Assembly: GCA_000727475.1 (NCBI GenBank)
Contig: KL647296.1
Span: 1,735,029-1,799,028 of the forward strand
Reading direction: 5' to 3'
Length of the DNA: 64,000 nt
Origin: Sarcocystis neurona
Lineage: Eukaryota; Apicomplexa; Conoidasida; Eucoccidiorida; Sarcocystidae
In this document: in pieces, positions 47,104 through 58,876 of the stretch
How positions within the stretch are numbered: the first letter of the stretch is position 1
Layout of the letters: the number at the start of each line of letters is the position of its first letter
Position numbers and translations under genes: made by a program
Notes under the pieces: generated by a model
The model's database searches: none
Seen by the model: the letters and a program-made list of their open reading frames with translations, nothing else
What the model was told of the DNA's origin: nothing

Positions 47104-50100
47104 ATGACATTGATGAGAGAGGGAGGCGAAGGCAGTGTGTGGTATTCTGAAAGAGGGGGGCCTGGCTCATCAGCGGAGCGGCAGCCGTCGCAGCAGCAGC
47201 ACCAGCACGTCAGGCTGCTGCCTTTTCGTTACCCGGTGGGAGGCGTGCTTCTCTTCATCAATCAGGAGAGAATTCATCTTGACGTGCGCACGCAATGCAA
47301 ACCCTGCATGAAGGCGAGCGGAGCGATGCGACGGAAAATGAAACGCCCTCTCCCAATTTCTCTCCCTCGGCCACCTCCTCCTCGCTCTGCAGCGACGTGC
47401 TGGTGTCCGTGTATCCTCTTAGCTCGACCACGGCGAGGCTCGAAGTCTGGGATGCGAAAAATAAGACTGCGTCTGCTCCATTGCTAATGCTCTGGCTCTC
47501 ACATTTGGTAAGTGCTCACCGTCTTCCGCCGGAGCTGTTGCGGGAGAGTTTCCCTAGCGAAGACACAGCGGCAACACAGCACCCGCTGCAAAAAGTGCGC
47601 AGTCGAAGGAGAGGGGATGATGTACATTCGAAGAGTGTGTGATTGAGAGGCAACAAGCGGCAACTGCAGATCATTTCAAAGAAAACGGGAGGGAGTTGCG
47701 GGAGAAATTCATACTTAGAAGGGGAGAATCAGCAACCAGCGTGCGTCACAGGCACCTCTCCGCTGCAATAAATGTATGCGGGCTTTCCCACTTCCGCATA
47801 CGTGTGGATACACACAGCTGTCGTCGCGCGTACTGAGCAATATGAGAGGGCGCGGGCCTTTTGTCTCCCAAGGACTGTTTTAAGGTATATGAACACCCGG
47901 GAGTATGTATTTGTGGATGGTCGGTGGATGCGCGGCTGCGTGTTTGAAAACATGGATGTACGCCTTTGAGGAAGTGTACATGCACCACCGGGACAGGCAC
48001 AGGCCCTGGAAAATGTTAAGTGACGAGACGCACGTGTGCAGCAGTGAATGTACAAGCCGACGACCGTGTGAGAAGGGCGAGGTAATAGACGTGTAGTTAC
48101 TGTGTGGCTCTGCGGACGGGGAGTAGGTGCGTGGCCTCGTCGGGCTGAAAAAAGCGTGCACATGCATGTAGGTGAATGCCCTGGTGTAGAAGTGTAGCAA
48201 CCTCTTTCATTCTGATGTTTTCGCCGACCGACTGTTCTCCGCGTTTATGGCTAGACTTTCTTTCGAGAGTATGTATTCTTCGCTTTTGCACATTTGGGCG
48301 TCTCCGAGCTCAATTTTTTTGCCGCGCCTAAATTAGATCTTTGGTGCACGGAGACAAAAAAGCGTTGCGACGCGCCAGTGACTCTATCGTTTGCACGGAT
48401 GTGTGGATTTGCGGACGCGGGAAAACTTGATATTGTGAATGCGGGGACCGAAATACGAGGGTGAGTACGCGGCACACGCTGACATACGCGCTAGTTAAGG
48501 AGAAGAAGAAGAAAGCACGCAGGAAAGATGAGAACAAGAACGCGCATGGAGACGAGGGCGCATCTGGATAGATGTGTCGGTCAACGCTTGTATATAGGTG
48601 TATGCGTATTTATGTTGTATGCGTGTGTGCATACGTGTGCCTGTGTCTGCATGTGTATGTAGCTTATGTATGTACGTATGTACGTATAGCTGTGTGCATT
48701 TATGGATGTCTACGTACATACATTTATATAGATGTATCAGTGTGCGTGAAAAGTGTGCAAGTGGGAATACATGGATGTACAAATATGTGTGTATATATTG
48801 CGCGACAAATAGGGATAGTGTACGTAGGAGTGTATGAATGCAAATCGACGCAGAAATGAAGATAGAGAGGGTGCGAGTCAGGATACGTAGACGCACGCTT
48901 GGGACGTGCGCCCGTGTATGATTCAGATCCGGGCGGATGCGTCGGTGTGGCAGTGGCCACACAGCCGTATGGCTGCGCGTCTGTGACTCTACGAGAGACA
49001 CCTCTCAGCACGTGCATTGTCTTGATTCACATGTATGTGTCTACGACGTATGAGTATCAGCGAAGTGAGAGACTGACGCATCTGTTGGTGGCACCACTTG
49101 CTGAAACGACGGGGGAGGATGCGTACACGCGCGTTGGTGCACCGATGAATGTGCGGGTCGATCCGGTGAGACGTGAACGAGTAAGCTGCTACGGTTGTTG
49201 TTGCCCGTGCTTCACCTGCGCTGCCGTTGCTGCAGCACAGAGCGTCGAGAAGACGAAAAGTTGTGCGTAGCATCCTTCGGCAAATCACAGGCACTGCCTG
49301 ACTTATCGTCTAAAGAACGCCTTTGTTCTGTCATACACGGCCGTCTACACGTCTGTACAGGGAGAATATATAGGGACTTGTAAAGATCTGTGTCACAAGC
49401 ATACGTTGTCACGCTGGACATACGTGCGTGGACGAGCCTGTGAATATTTATGTATAAATGTATATATTATATCCATGCGCCCGTCTATACGAGTGCGTAC
49501 ATATACATATACATGTACATACATGCACACGTACACGCATATGCATAGAGATGTAGACGTGTGCATGTGTATATGTCTGTGTATCCTGTGCAGGTGATCT
49601 CTGCCTGTGCGTCGTTGCTGCAGCTGCTTGTACGTACGCGCATCTACGAAGATACGTATATGTGTACACGTATATATATATATATATATATGTGCGCGCA
49701 GAGGTGCGTGTTCACCCAGACAAGTCTCTTTGCGAATTAAGTGTATACAGACTACTACCTCTCTGCGTATATAAATAAGAACACTCGCATACGTTCACAC
49801 ACGTGAAGTCCATATCTCCGTATATACATACATATACATACGTGTAGTGTACGTATATATACACACATTCATCTCTTTCAAGCAAGACATACCGGTGTTT
49901 CTATCATACGCAATTACTTGTGTCATCCAGCTACCTGTGCCTTCTGTAGGAGAACAAAGAAGTCTGCGTACGCGTGAGATTGTTGCCTGTTTGACGCCCT
50001 ACGCGTGTATACATCCGCAAAGAAGTCCCTGGGAAGGGCACGCTGGTGGCATCCCTTCGTTGCAAGCCTCTGTGTATGTGTGTCTATGTGCTTATCCCCT

Positions 50101-52674
50101 TGACTGTGTTGCGACCCTCGTATGTAAACGTTTTCCTCTGAACGTTTTCCTCCGAAGTGCGGCTGCTGCTGGAATGCTGCAGCGCAGAGCCAAAGGTGGC
50201 AGTGGCTTGCTTTTCCTTTGCAGCAGTGTAGACAGAGCAGCAGCTGTCCCTAGCTCCACCGTTCTGTCCCTTGTTTCTTCGCCCGTCACCTAACACATCC
50301 TACGTACTATACAGGTATATGTATATATATGTACGCACTTACTCATACTTACACAAATATATCTGTATACGCCATGCAGTCGCACAGTTGTATTATCGAA
50401 CTGGTGTCGAACAGAAGTGTTTGTGGCAGACAGCAGGAGGCGGTTTCTGACGTGTTGGCCGTTCACCGTGAAATTGTGGCCCTTCTTTCCCGTTTGCTGC
50501 ACTTTCCTGTTTCTACTCTATACTCGCGTAAAGGCTTGTTACAGAGGCACGCACTCGTGCGTGTGTCGCGCGTCACGGTTTTTTCATCTTCGTCTGCCCG
50601 AGTCTCCCTCTTGCTGCCGTCTCCTGCCTCGTGAGGCTAGGTGTATATCTCCGTAAGTGATGCAAGACTCGTGAGCCGTCGATTCGCCTGATGTTCGTGT
50701 CGGCTTGTGTACCCGTCCCCCGCTTCCTCATCTTCGTTGAGCCGTAGCGACTTCCCAAGCGTCTCGCGTTCTGCGCGTGTACATACGTGCGTTATTTTCG
50801 AAGGCAGCGGCCCTTCCACGTGGGTGCATGCATCAGATATTCATCTGCGCCGTTTCGCTTCTTGCGCGACACCAGTGGTCCTTTTCTCTCTCTCTCCTTC
50901 TCTCTCTATATATGTGTACATGTGTGTGCTAGTCTGAATGCTGGTCAGACCATCCATGCGAACGCCGGCTGCCCTTGTCTTCACCGTGTTTCTCTGCAAG
51001 ACAACAAGTAACAGCGACAGGATAATTTACGGCAGGACAGACAGCGACAGGAGGAGCAGCAGGAGCTTTGCAGCGATAGAAGCAGCAGCAGCGAAACCAC
51101 GTGCATAGCCGCTGGCTCTTCCTTCTTCGACGTACATATATATAGGTCTTTATATACATGTGCATGCAGGGAGAGAGCGAGAGAGAAACGCAGGGGAAGA
51201 ATGGTTGAGAAACGACTTTTCTCGGCTTCATGTTTCTTTTTAACGACTGTACGTATCTATATCCATGATTCTCTCTCCTGGCATATGTGTTGACTCGGTA
51301 TTTGTCTCTCTTCCACTTTTTGTAAGGAACGCGTATGTATATGTCTGTGTGTATATAATATATTTGCACGCCTTTCTGTGTGTCGCCATTTCTGGCAACC
51401 CCGTCAGTCGCGTCTTGCCTTCGTTGTGGGTGCCGCAGGACGCGTGCGATATACCTGCTGGGCAGCAGCTGGTGCGTGTGGCTCGACGGCTGCTGCAGAC
51501 TGAAGCCTCGCGCTTCTTGGTGGGCGCCGCACTTTCTGCTGCTGCTGTTCATCCGCAGTTCGCTGACCGCAGTCTCCTTGTTATTCGGCTTCCCTCGGAC
51601 AGCGCAGCCGGGGACGCGTCTGACCCGTCCTTTACCACGTACTGCATAGGAAAGACCCGACTTTATAGTGACTCACCACCGCAGCGTCAGGAGCAGGGCA
51701 GAGAGGAGCAGCAGCAGCAGCAGCAAAATTGGCTGCAGCAGCAGCAGTGCTGGCAGCAGCAGCAAAAGATGTGGGCCCCGCAGCAGCAGCAGTGGCAGCA
51801 GTGGCAGCAGCAGCAGCACCAGACGTGGCCACCGCAGGCGCAGCCACTGCAGGAGGACGTGCTGCGGAGGCAGCTACGGCAGCAGCAAGACTGGTACAGA
51901 GCGCAGCAACAGCAGCTGAGGGAACAACGACAGCTGCAGGAAGCGCGGAGGCGAGAAGAGGGGATGCTCAAACAGCAGCAAGAATGGGAGCGGCGGCGCG
52001 AGGCGTGGAAAACGATCCAGCGACGTGAGCGAGAGGCAGCAGCGGCTGTGCTGGCGGCGCGTGCCGCTATGCGGGGGGGAGCGGTCTCACATGCAGCTAA
52101 AACGGAAACACCCGCAGCACCAGCAACAGGAAACTCTGCAGCTACTGCCGAGGCTGGTAGCAGTGCTGCTGTTGTGGAAAATAAGACCGAGACGCTTCGC
52201 TTAGCGGATGGGGGGGAGGCTGCTGCTGCGATCCCAAAAGCGACGGCAGTGTCTGCAGCAGCGGAAGGAGCAGCAACAGCAGGGCCGCCCGCAGCAGCAC
52301 ACCAGCAGCAGGCATACAGGGGGGATGGGGTATTGGTCGCAAGTCTTGCTCGATACGTAGATGCCATTGCACGTTTGTCGGCTTCTATTGCTTCTTGTCC
52401 TCCTCTGCGTCCTCCTGAGTATGTTGCCGCAGCTCTGACAGCTGCAACAGTGTCCCCGCCCTCCCCCTACGTAGGCGATACATGCATCCCTGCTTTCGCT
52501 GGCCCCCTGCCTCGGCGGCGTACTCCGGGACGAGATCCCCTTCCTACGCAGTGGAGTGGAGCTGCACCACCAACAATACGAACAACAGAAGAAGAGGCAG
52601 TAGCGGCTACAACAGCAGCTGCTGCTGCACCCCCGGTACGTCAGAGAGCGGCAAGAGCAGCAGCAGCAGTGTGA
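47104..52674 (+). CDS. large glutamine/alanine-rich protein of unknown function, multi-exon
   Basis: Phase-consistent plus-strand exons: 47295-47507 (donor GTAAGT), 49061-49180 (GTAAGC), a possible 24 bp micro-exon 49950-49973 (ENKEVCVR, donor GTGAGA), 50380-50556 and 51439-52674, all phase 0. The last exon opens DACDIPAGQQLVRVARRLLQ after a good acceptor (GTGGGTGCCGCAG). It then has a Q-rich block with regularly spaced tryptophans (QQNWLQQQQCWQQQQKMW), a charged probable coiled coil (LREQRQLQEARRREEGMLKQ), alanine tracts and a stop at 52674. The earliest ATG frame, 47104 (MTLMREGGEGSVWYSERG...QERIHLDV), looks coding to about 47300. It lies one frame away from the 47295 frame, with no room for an intron, so the 5' end is broken or misassembled here. 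No family is recognised. Confidence 0.55.
48590..48860 (+). repeat. TG-rich alternating repeat in an intron
   Basis: A long run of TGTATGCGTGTGTGCATACG-like sequence with GTATGTACGTATGTACG. No coding sense is seen. It lies between two exons of the plus-strand gene above and is TG-rich on the sense strand. Confidence 0.8.
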
Positions 52675-54180
52675 GGAAAGTACACTGCAGTAGCAGCACC
52701 AAGCACTGAGACGCAGCGCGAGTGCCGCCACCCTGCAGCGGCAGCAGCAACAGTGACGGGAAAGGCGGAAACGGGGAGGAACGTAGCAGCTGCAGCACCG
52801 ACGGTGGGAAACGCTGGGGCATCGGTATCAGCAGCAAGGCATGAGTAAGCAACGGCAGAGGGAGCGCACGCCGCAGCAGGAACCGCGGGGGGAGCCAGAC
52901 GCAGCAGCGGTGAGACGAGAGCGATAAAACAGCAGGAGCACCGAAACAGCAGCAGCAGCAAAATGCAACAGGAGCAGAGCCACACAGCACACAGCATTAG
53001 CAGGAGCAGTGCGGAAGCAGTCACAGCAGCAGGCATGTCAGTACCAGCGATGTCAGACCTGCAGCAGCAGGATATCCCCAGCAGGGGTGCAGGTATGTAG
53101 CGAAAATGCATGCAGCAATAGCAGGGAAACAGAGGCAGCAGAAGTGATAGTGCTACTGGTTGCGCTGCCACAGCAGCAGCCAGATGGTAACGGCCTCAAC
53201 GAAAGGAGCTGCAGTGAGCGCGGCAGCCGCATAAAGTCCAGCAGCAGACACCGAGTGAGCTCCGCGAAAAGACAGCAGCATATACTAGCAGCAATAGTAC
53301 AGATTGTCTGCGAGGACAGGAAGGGACGCAACAGCAACCGCGAAGAAGCATGTAGCAGCGGCAGCACTGGCAAGAATTGAAAGAGAAGACACCAGCAGCA
53401 AGAGTGGAGGGGGAATAGCAGAAGCGCCGCTGGAGGCAAAAGCAGGAGACCAACAGTTGCAGGTTCTGCTGCAGCAGAGTTCGTGGAGGCGAGCAGGCAA
53501 CAGCAGCAGCAGGAGCCTTCAGAGAAACACCAGCAAGTAGCAGCACCAATAGTAGCTATTACGAACAAAGGGCAGCAGGAGCGAAGCAAAGCAGCCGTTG
53601 CGAAATTAACGGAGCAGCGGCAGGCCGAGACCAGCGGACAGGGGAGGCAGCAGTAGTGGAAGTTGAGTAGACTCCCTGGGCATCTTTTAAAGCACGAGCA
53701 GAAAGAGAAGAAGAGCAGCAGCAGTTCGGGGATAGCAGCTGTTGCAACACTGTCACAGGATTTGAAGCTGCAGCAGCAGCGATTGACTGGTACAGCAGCC
53801 GCAGGAGTCGGCGCGCACACCTTACTAGCAGCAGGATCCCACCCTCACATTGGCCGTTGCCAGCAGCAGCAACTCAGCAGCCAATAGGAGGAGCAGCAGC
53901 AGGACTGGCAGAACCAGTGAGTGAGAAGCGTCTGTGCATCTACTGGGAAGGAGGTAAGGGAAAGAGCAACGAGAGAGTAAGTATGGACCAAGAGCAGCAG
54001 CAGGAGCCGCAGAAGGGCAACGCCGGGGTATTTGCTCACGTATAGGTTTGAGCGGCATCGAGAATTTCTGCCAACCCGTTTCGCTACAGATGACACGAAG
54101 TTAACGGCAGAAGCAACAGCACCTCCGGCGACAGCAGCGGCGCCTCTTCGTGAAAGATAGACAGCGGCAGGAGCAGCAGC
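52675..54180 (+). repeat. CAG-rich non-coding 3' flank
   Basis: CAG/GCA triplets continue for about 1.5 kb beyond the stop of the glutamine/alanine-rich gene, for example AGCAGCAGCAGCAAAATGCAA near 52952. All plus frames are broken by frequent stops. Long minus frames here (53053-53820, 52641-53171) are leucine/cysteine/serine-rich mirror images of CAG and are not believed. It is most simply a repeat-bearing 3' UTR or intergenic tract, polar with the upstream gene. Confidence 0.65.
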
Positions 54181-55265
54181 AACAGCGGGAACGGTTTCCC
54201 GCCGCGCGCGCTTTCCAAAGAGCAGTAGACAGTACTAGGTGTCTCGTGCCCGCTACACGGAAAAGAACAGGTACAGGGGCCCTGGGGTCAGTCTACATTT
54301 TCTTTCGCCGACTTGCTTGTGTCCCTGACCTCCCGCCCAGAAACGGCATCTCCGCCACGCTATTTCTAACAAACGTGCGTAGAAGCCTGTGTACACATAG
54401 AAACCCAGACAGCGAGCGAGACATATCCGCACAACATAGTTGTGTCCTGCGTACAGCTGTATATGCACGGGCGTGTTGACGTATGTACACTTCCATAGAC
54501 GGAGAGAGAGAGAGATTGATACTGAATGTCCGTTTCCACTGCGTGGTACGTAGGTTTGCAAGAAATATGTGCATGAGTTCAGGGCGGAGCAGGTACCCAC
54601 AAACCCATACTCGCGCGATTTATACCAGTACGTGCATGTACGTACACTCGTGTGTGATAGTGGAGAGCGGAAGCAGAGAGCGACACCAAGGGAAAACGCT
54701 GGAAGTGCCCTCGACAGCGCAGCTCTTCAAATTGTAGTGCATGCATATCTTTCTTCGGCTGGGCGCCACACAACGAGGACGCGCTATGTATGTAATCCGT
54801 GTTTAGACCCGCGCGTGCGGGCAGGTGTAAATGCGTGCGTATGCATGGACGCCTGTGACTACCCCGTGAAATGCCGATACATCTTCGGGAGTTGCGGGTC
54901 GAGATTGTTTCCGATCAAAGCTTCTGCTTCCTTGTGGAAGAGGCACGAACCCCGTCTTTGCATCCCATTGCTTTGGTGGCATCTGGAGTGTACCTACACC
55001 GCACCGCATGGATGGGTGCTGCGAGCGAGCGGGCTCGCTGCTGAGGTGCACGTACACTGTAGGAAGTGATCACGACTTGCTCTCTGTTGTACGGCGGTAG
55101 ACTCAGTGGCGTCCGGGATGTAGAGAGTTCTCGTCTCACGAGGTGTACGTACACCCGGAAAGATGGAGAGAGATTCGGGGGGGTGCGTGTTTTTTTTCCG
55201 ACTTATTTTGTGGCACTTTCTGCTGCCGATCTTGCCCCGCTGCGTGTTGCTGCGTTTCTCGACAG

Positions 55266-55364
55266 CAGCTTGGGCGATCAGCTGGCGCACCGAAGGCGTT
55301 CGCGCCGACACAACAGCATGGACAAGAAGCCAAGCATCTGGACGTAGGCCCGGCTTTTGTCTGA
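55266..55364 (+). CDS. possible terminal exon
   Basis: A long pyrimidine tract ends in CTGCGTTTCTCGACAG. The following frame reads QLGRSAGAPKAFAPTQQHGQ, then EAKHLDVGPAFV and TGA. A second frame (SSLGDQLAHRRRSRRHNSMD) is open to a TAG at 55346-55348, so phase is unsettled. No upstream exon is assigned and no family is recognised. Confidence 0.2.
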   Translation, partial: QLGRSAGAPKAFAPTQQHGQEAKHLDVGPAFV

Positions 55365-56000
55365 ATCTCTGCCTCGATGCGTGGACCCGCTGCTGCGGCG
55401 CTGCCGCCGTGGGGTCTCGAGAGTCTGCGCGTGTCTGTACACTGAGACGCATAGGGACATGTCCTTACGTAGACACAGCCTCAGCGGTGCGGCACGGCAG
55501 TGTGCGTCTGCAAGGGAGTTTCTTTCGCCAGCGCGCACGTGCCTCTCTCCTTCACGCACACGTGTTCAGTAGTATGTGTCGCCTCTTTGTGCGAGCCTCT
55601 ACACACCTACACACCTTCCAGTGGGCGTCCTAGGCATGCCCCGCCCACAAGAAGCTTCTTCCTGCGGCGTGCCATGTAAAAACTCTCCGAGTTCGCCAGT
55701 GTACATGGCTCTATGCCTCGTACCTCCTAAAATTGCACACCACTCTAACTTTTCCTCCCTGCTACTTTTCCCCTCTCTCTCTATGCCCGATGTGTATATA
55801 TGTATATATATATATGTATATGAACGCGTAGGTGTTTCTCGCGCGGGTAACACTCCGCATCCGTTGACGTCGATCTTCCCCATACGTACGCCTACATAAA
55901 TGCAGGGGTGGTGGCGTCTGCATTTCCTTTTATGTATATATGTGAGTCGTCTCTTTGTCAGGAGCAGCATATACGTATAGACAGCTAAACGTGCGTGTAC

Positions 56001-56144
56001 GTCCGGGGCAGTGTCTTTGTACCGCAGCTGGGTAGTGTCCTCCGTAGTAGCCGTCGCTCCTTGTCGCGGGCCTTTCTGCGTTCCTCTGCGAGACAATTGC
56101 TGCGCGGTTGTTGACGACACTACACGACACCCTGCAGTTGGCAT
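56001..56144 (-). CDS. possible first exon of a minus-strand gene
   Basis: A minus-strand ATG at 56144-56142 opens 48 codons (MPTAGCRVVSSTTAQQLSRR ... TTQLRYKDTAPD) that end at GAC|GTACAC, phase 0. The composition looks coding, but the opposite strand is open too (AVAPCRGPFCVPLRDNCCAV). No downstream exon was chosen with confidence. Confidence 0.2.
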
Positions 56145-57461
56145 TGGGGGCCCGCTTCAGCAGATGTTTCCCTTTTCCTCCCCCCACCTTCTCACTTCTG
56201 TGTCTGCGTCTTCTCACAAGCCTCTCTGGTCTACAACTTCCTGGGTTCCGTATAGACACGCACACGTTGACACGTGCCTCTACGAAGGCGCTTTTTGCTT
56301 GCCTTTCAAAAGAGAGACAGATATTTATCTTTGTGTGTGCTGGACCGCTGGGCGCGTGTAGGAGGCACACTGCGTCACTCTCTGTCTGGCTGCGTCACCG
56401 GCATTTTTTTTCTCCCGTTCTCCTTTTTCTTTGTACTGGTGTCACTTTTAAGTTCTCTTCGTGGAGCCCCGTGTTCTCTTCTCTCGCGGACGCTTCTTAT
56501 TCCCGGCAACGCCCGCTCATACGCACTGCTGTTGTCGTCGAGCAGATAGGCATGTGTGCCAAGACGCGTTGCACCTGCGTACGAACTTCCCAAACCGTTT
56601 GGCTGAGCGGCGGTGCGCATGCAGTTCGACTGGCAGGTGCGGCGGCTAGCTAAGCCCTTTCTCCGCACCTGGGCACAGCGCGACCAAAAGGGCGCGGCGC
56701 CGCACTCCTGTTCACTCCGGCTCCGCAAGACACCTCCTTTTACAACGTCTGCGTCCCCACTGCCACCCCCTGTCTTCTGCTACTTCGTATGTGTGCCTGC
56801 TGCTCTCTCTTCTGCCACCTCCCGTTTCTCCGGATTCCTCGTGTGTCTGTGTGCTGGTCTCTCTTCTGCCACAACCGTCTCTTTTGCTGCCTTGTGTGTG
56901 TGTGTGTGTGTCTGCGCTCTCTCTTCTCCCACTGTTTTCCTTCCGAAGCGGCGCAGCTCGCCTCGGATTAGCAGTGAACGTGCGGTTGCCGTACATGTGT
57001 CCCCTCGCAGACAAAGGCGCATCCGTGTCACTCGTTATCTGCAGCTTCCCCCGCAATGCAAGCACCCGTCTGCGTCCTTTTTCGGACATATTTTATCTAT
57101 TGTGAATCTGCGTGTATATATACATCTGTGTGTGTGGTTATACACGTAATTGTGTGCATACACATATATGTATACATACATTCAGAGGAAGAGACACGAG
57201 GCTGAGATATACACACACTCTCACATACATGTATGTATATGCTTGTAAAGCTCTATGTATCCATACACGTTTGTATATGCACAGTACGTGGACGCACGTG
57301 TGTACACTTGTGTGTGTGCACCCAACTATGTTCCTGCATACGCGTATGTACATACCGCTATGTATCTACAGGCAGTCGGCTCGCCTCCTTCCTGGTCTGC
57401 TTTTCTCTTTCCCTGGGTAGACCGTTGTTCTTTTCCACCTTGTGAGGAGTTTGTACTTCAA

Positions 57462-58840
57462 ATGGCAGAATTATCACAGGCTCCCCCTGCCGTCAGGAGC
57501 GCCGCAGCACTCCTCCGCTTGGTGTTTCTTCGCAGCTGCTTCTCGTGGCACTTCTCTTTTTCTCTCCTTGTTTCTGTTCTGTGCGCAAACCGTTTCACTC
57601 TTTTTCGCTTCTCTGCACCTGCACACGCACCCTGATCAGGTAGTGTAAAAATCGTGCTTCTTTGAAAGGCACGTCTACGTTTGCGTTTGTTCCTCTGACA
57701 ACTAAGGAAGCCAACCAAGGAAGCCAAGGTTTCTTCTGCCCGTCGAGCTCCGCGACGCGTGCGCCTCTCTCTGCTTGTGGGTGCTTGTAGGCGTGCAGCG
57801 TGCCCTTTATTTTTGCTTGTGACTCTGCTGGTGCTGCTTCCGCAGAAGATCGCCCAGCAGACGGAACTCCCTGCAGCTGCGACTGGTGCTGCTGCAACGA
57901 CTGGTCCTGCTGGTGTTGCTGCGCGTGGTGAGGCCGGTGCTGCGGGTGTTGCTGCGCCTGCTGCTTCTACACAGACGACTTCCGCTGCTTCGCTTGCAGC
58001 AGGTGCTGCAGAGACTGCGAGTGAGGGCCGATCGAATGTAGTGGTTGAGCACGGTCGTGAGAAAGACATTCTGTCTCAATGCGTTGCTGCGAAGGAGCGG
58101 CCGTTTCTACGTAGATACAAATACCTACTACATATGGCAGCCACCGGTACGTGTCACTGTAGCCGTGCGTGCACCGACACCGATATCTGTGTATGTCGGT
58201 GTATTTGTCTACGTACTAGCCAGACACAGCCTCACAGCTGGAAAGATGTGAAAACAAAATGTGCGGATCTCTGCACCGGTTGCGTAGATATATTCTTTGT
58301 CCATCTGCTCCGAGCTGGCGCGCCCCAGATACAAACCCCCTGCGGTGTCGCCTCAGTGCCGCCGTGTGTCCGCCGGCGCTGCAGGCCTACACTCGTACGT
58401 ATACGTCACCCGCATGTATACGGCAGTATCTACATATATATATATGTATATTTATGTATCTCTATCTGTACAAGTATATATATATATATATACGTATATA
58501 TTTATATCTATGTATCTGTGTGTATGTGAATCCATACTGACATATATATATATGTTTATGTGAATATATATATATATATATCCATATGCATTCAGTCAGA
58601 CGTCAACTATGTGTTGCCTATTCATCGTAGATTTTTCCATATCTTTGTGCGTGTGAAGAGGTGTGTCTCTTTTTTGGTTGAGAAACTTTCCTCCGCCGCG
58701 ACACTTGAGAGTCTTTGCTGTTCTCTTCGCTAACGACTACGTAAACACCGAAAGAGACCCGCTCCTTCGGTAAACCATGCGCTTTGCGTGCAGCGAGGCA
58801 TGTGTACTCAGAGTTCTCGGTACGACGCGATCTAAGCAGA

Positions 58841-58876
<36 letters not shown>

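Larger units (their letters stand above)
54181..57461. other. gene-like but unresolved stretch
   Basis: Several segments look like exons but conflict in strand. Minus 54860-55070 reads PPKQWDAKTGFVPLPQGSRS. Plus 56613-56740 starts MQFDWQVRRLAKPFLRTWAQ. Plus 55266-55364 and minus 56001-56144 are listed separately. TA/TG repeats occur at about 55797-55815 and 57110-57260, and a CT-rich block lies at about 56790-56945. At least one gene is likely here, but I cannot order the exons. Confidence 0.35.

Noticed and set aside
53053..53820. 255-codon minus frame rich in Cys, Leu and Ser
   Set aside because: It is the CTG side of a CAG-rich non-coding flank. The composition is fully explained by the repeat.
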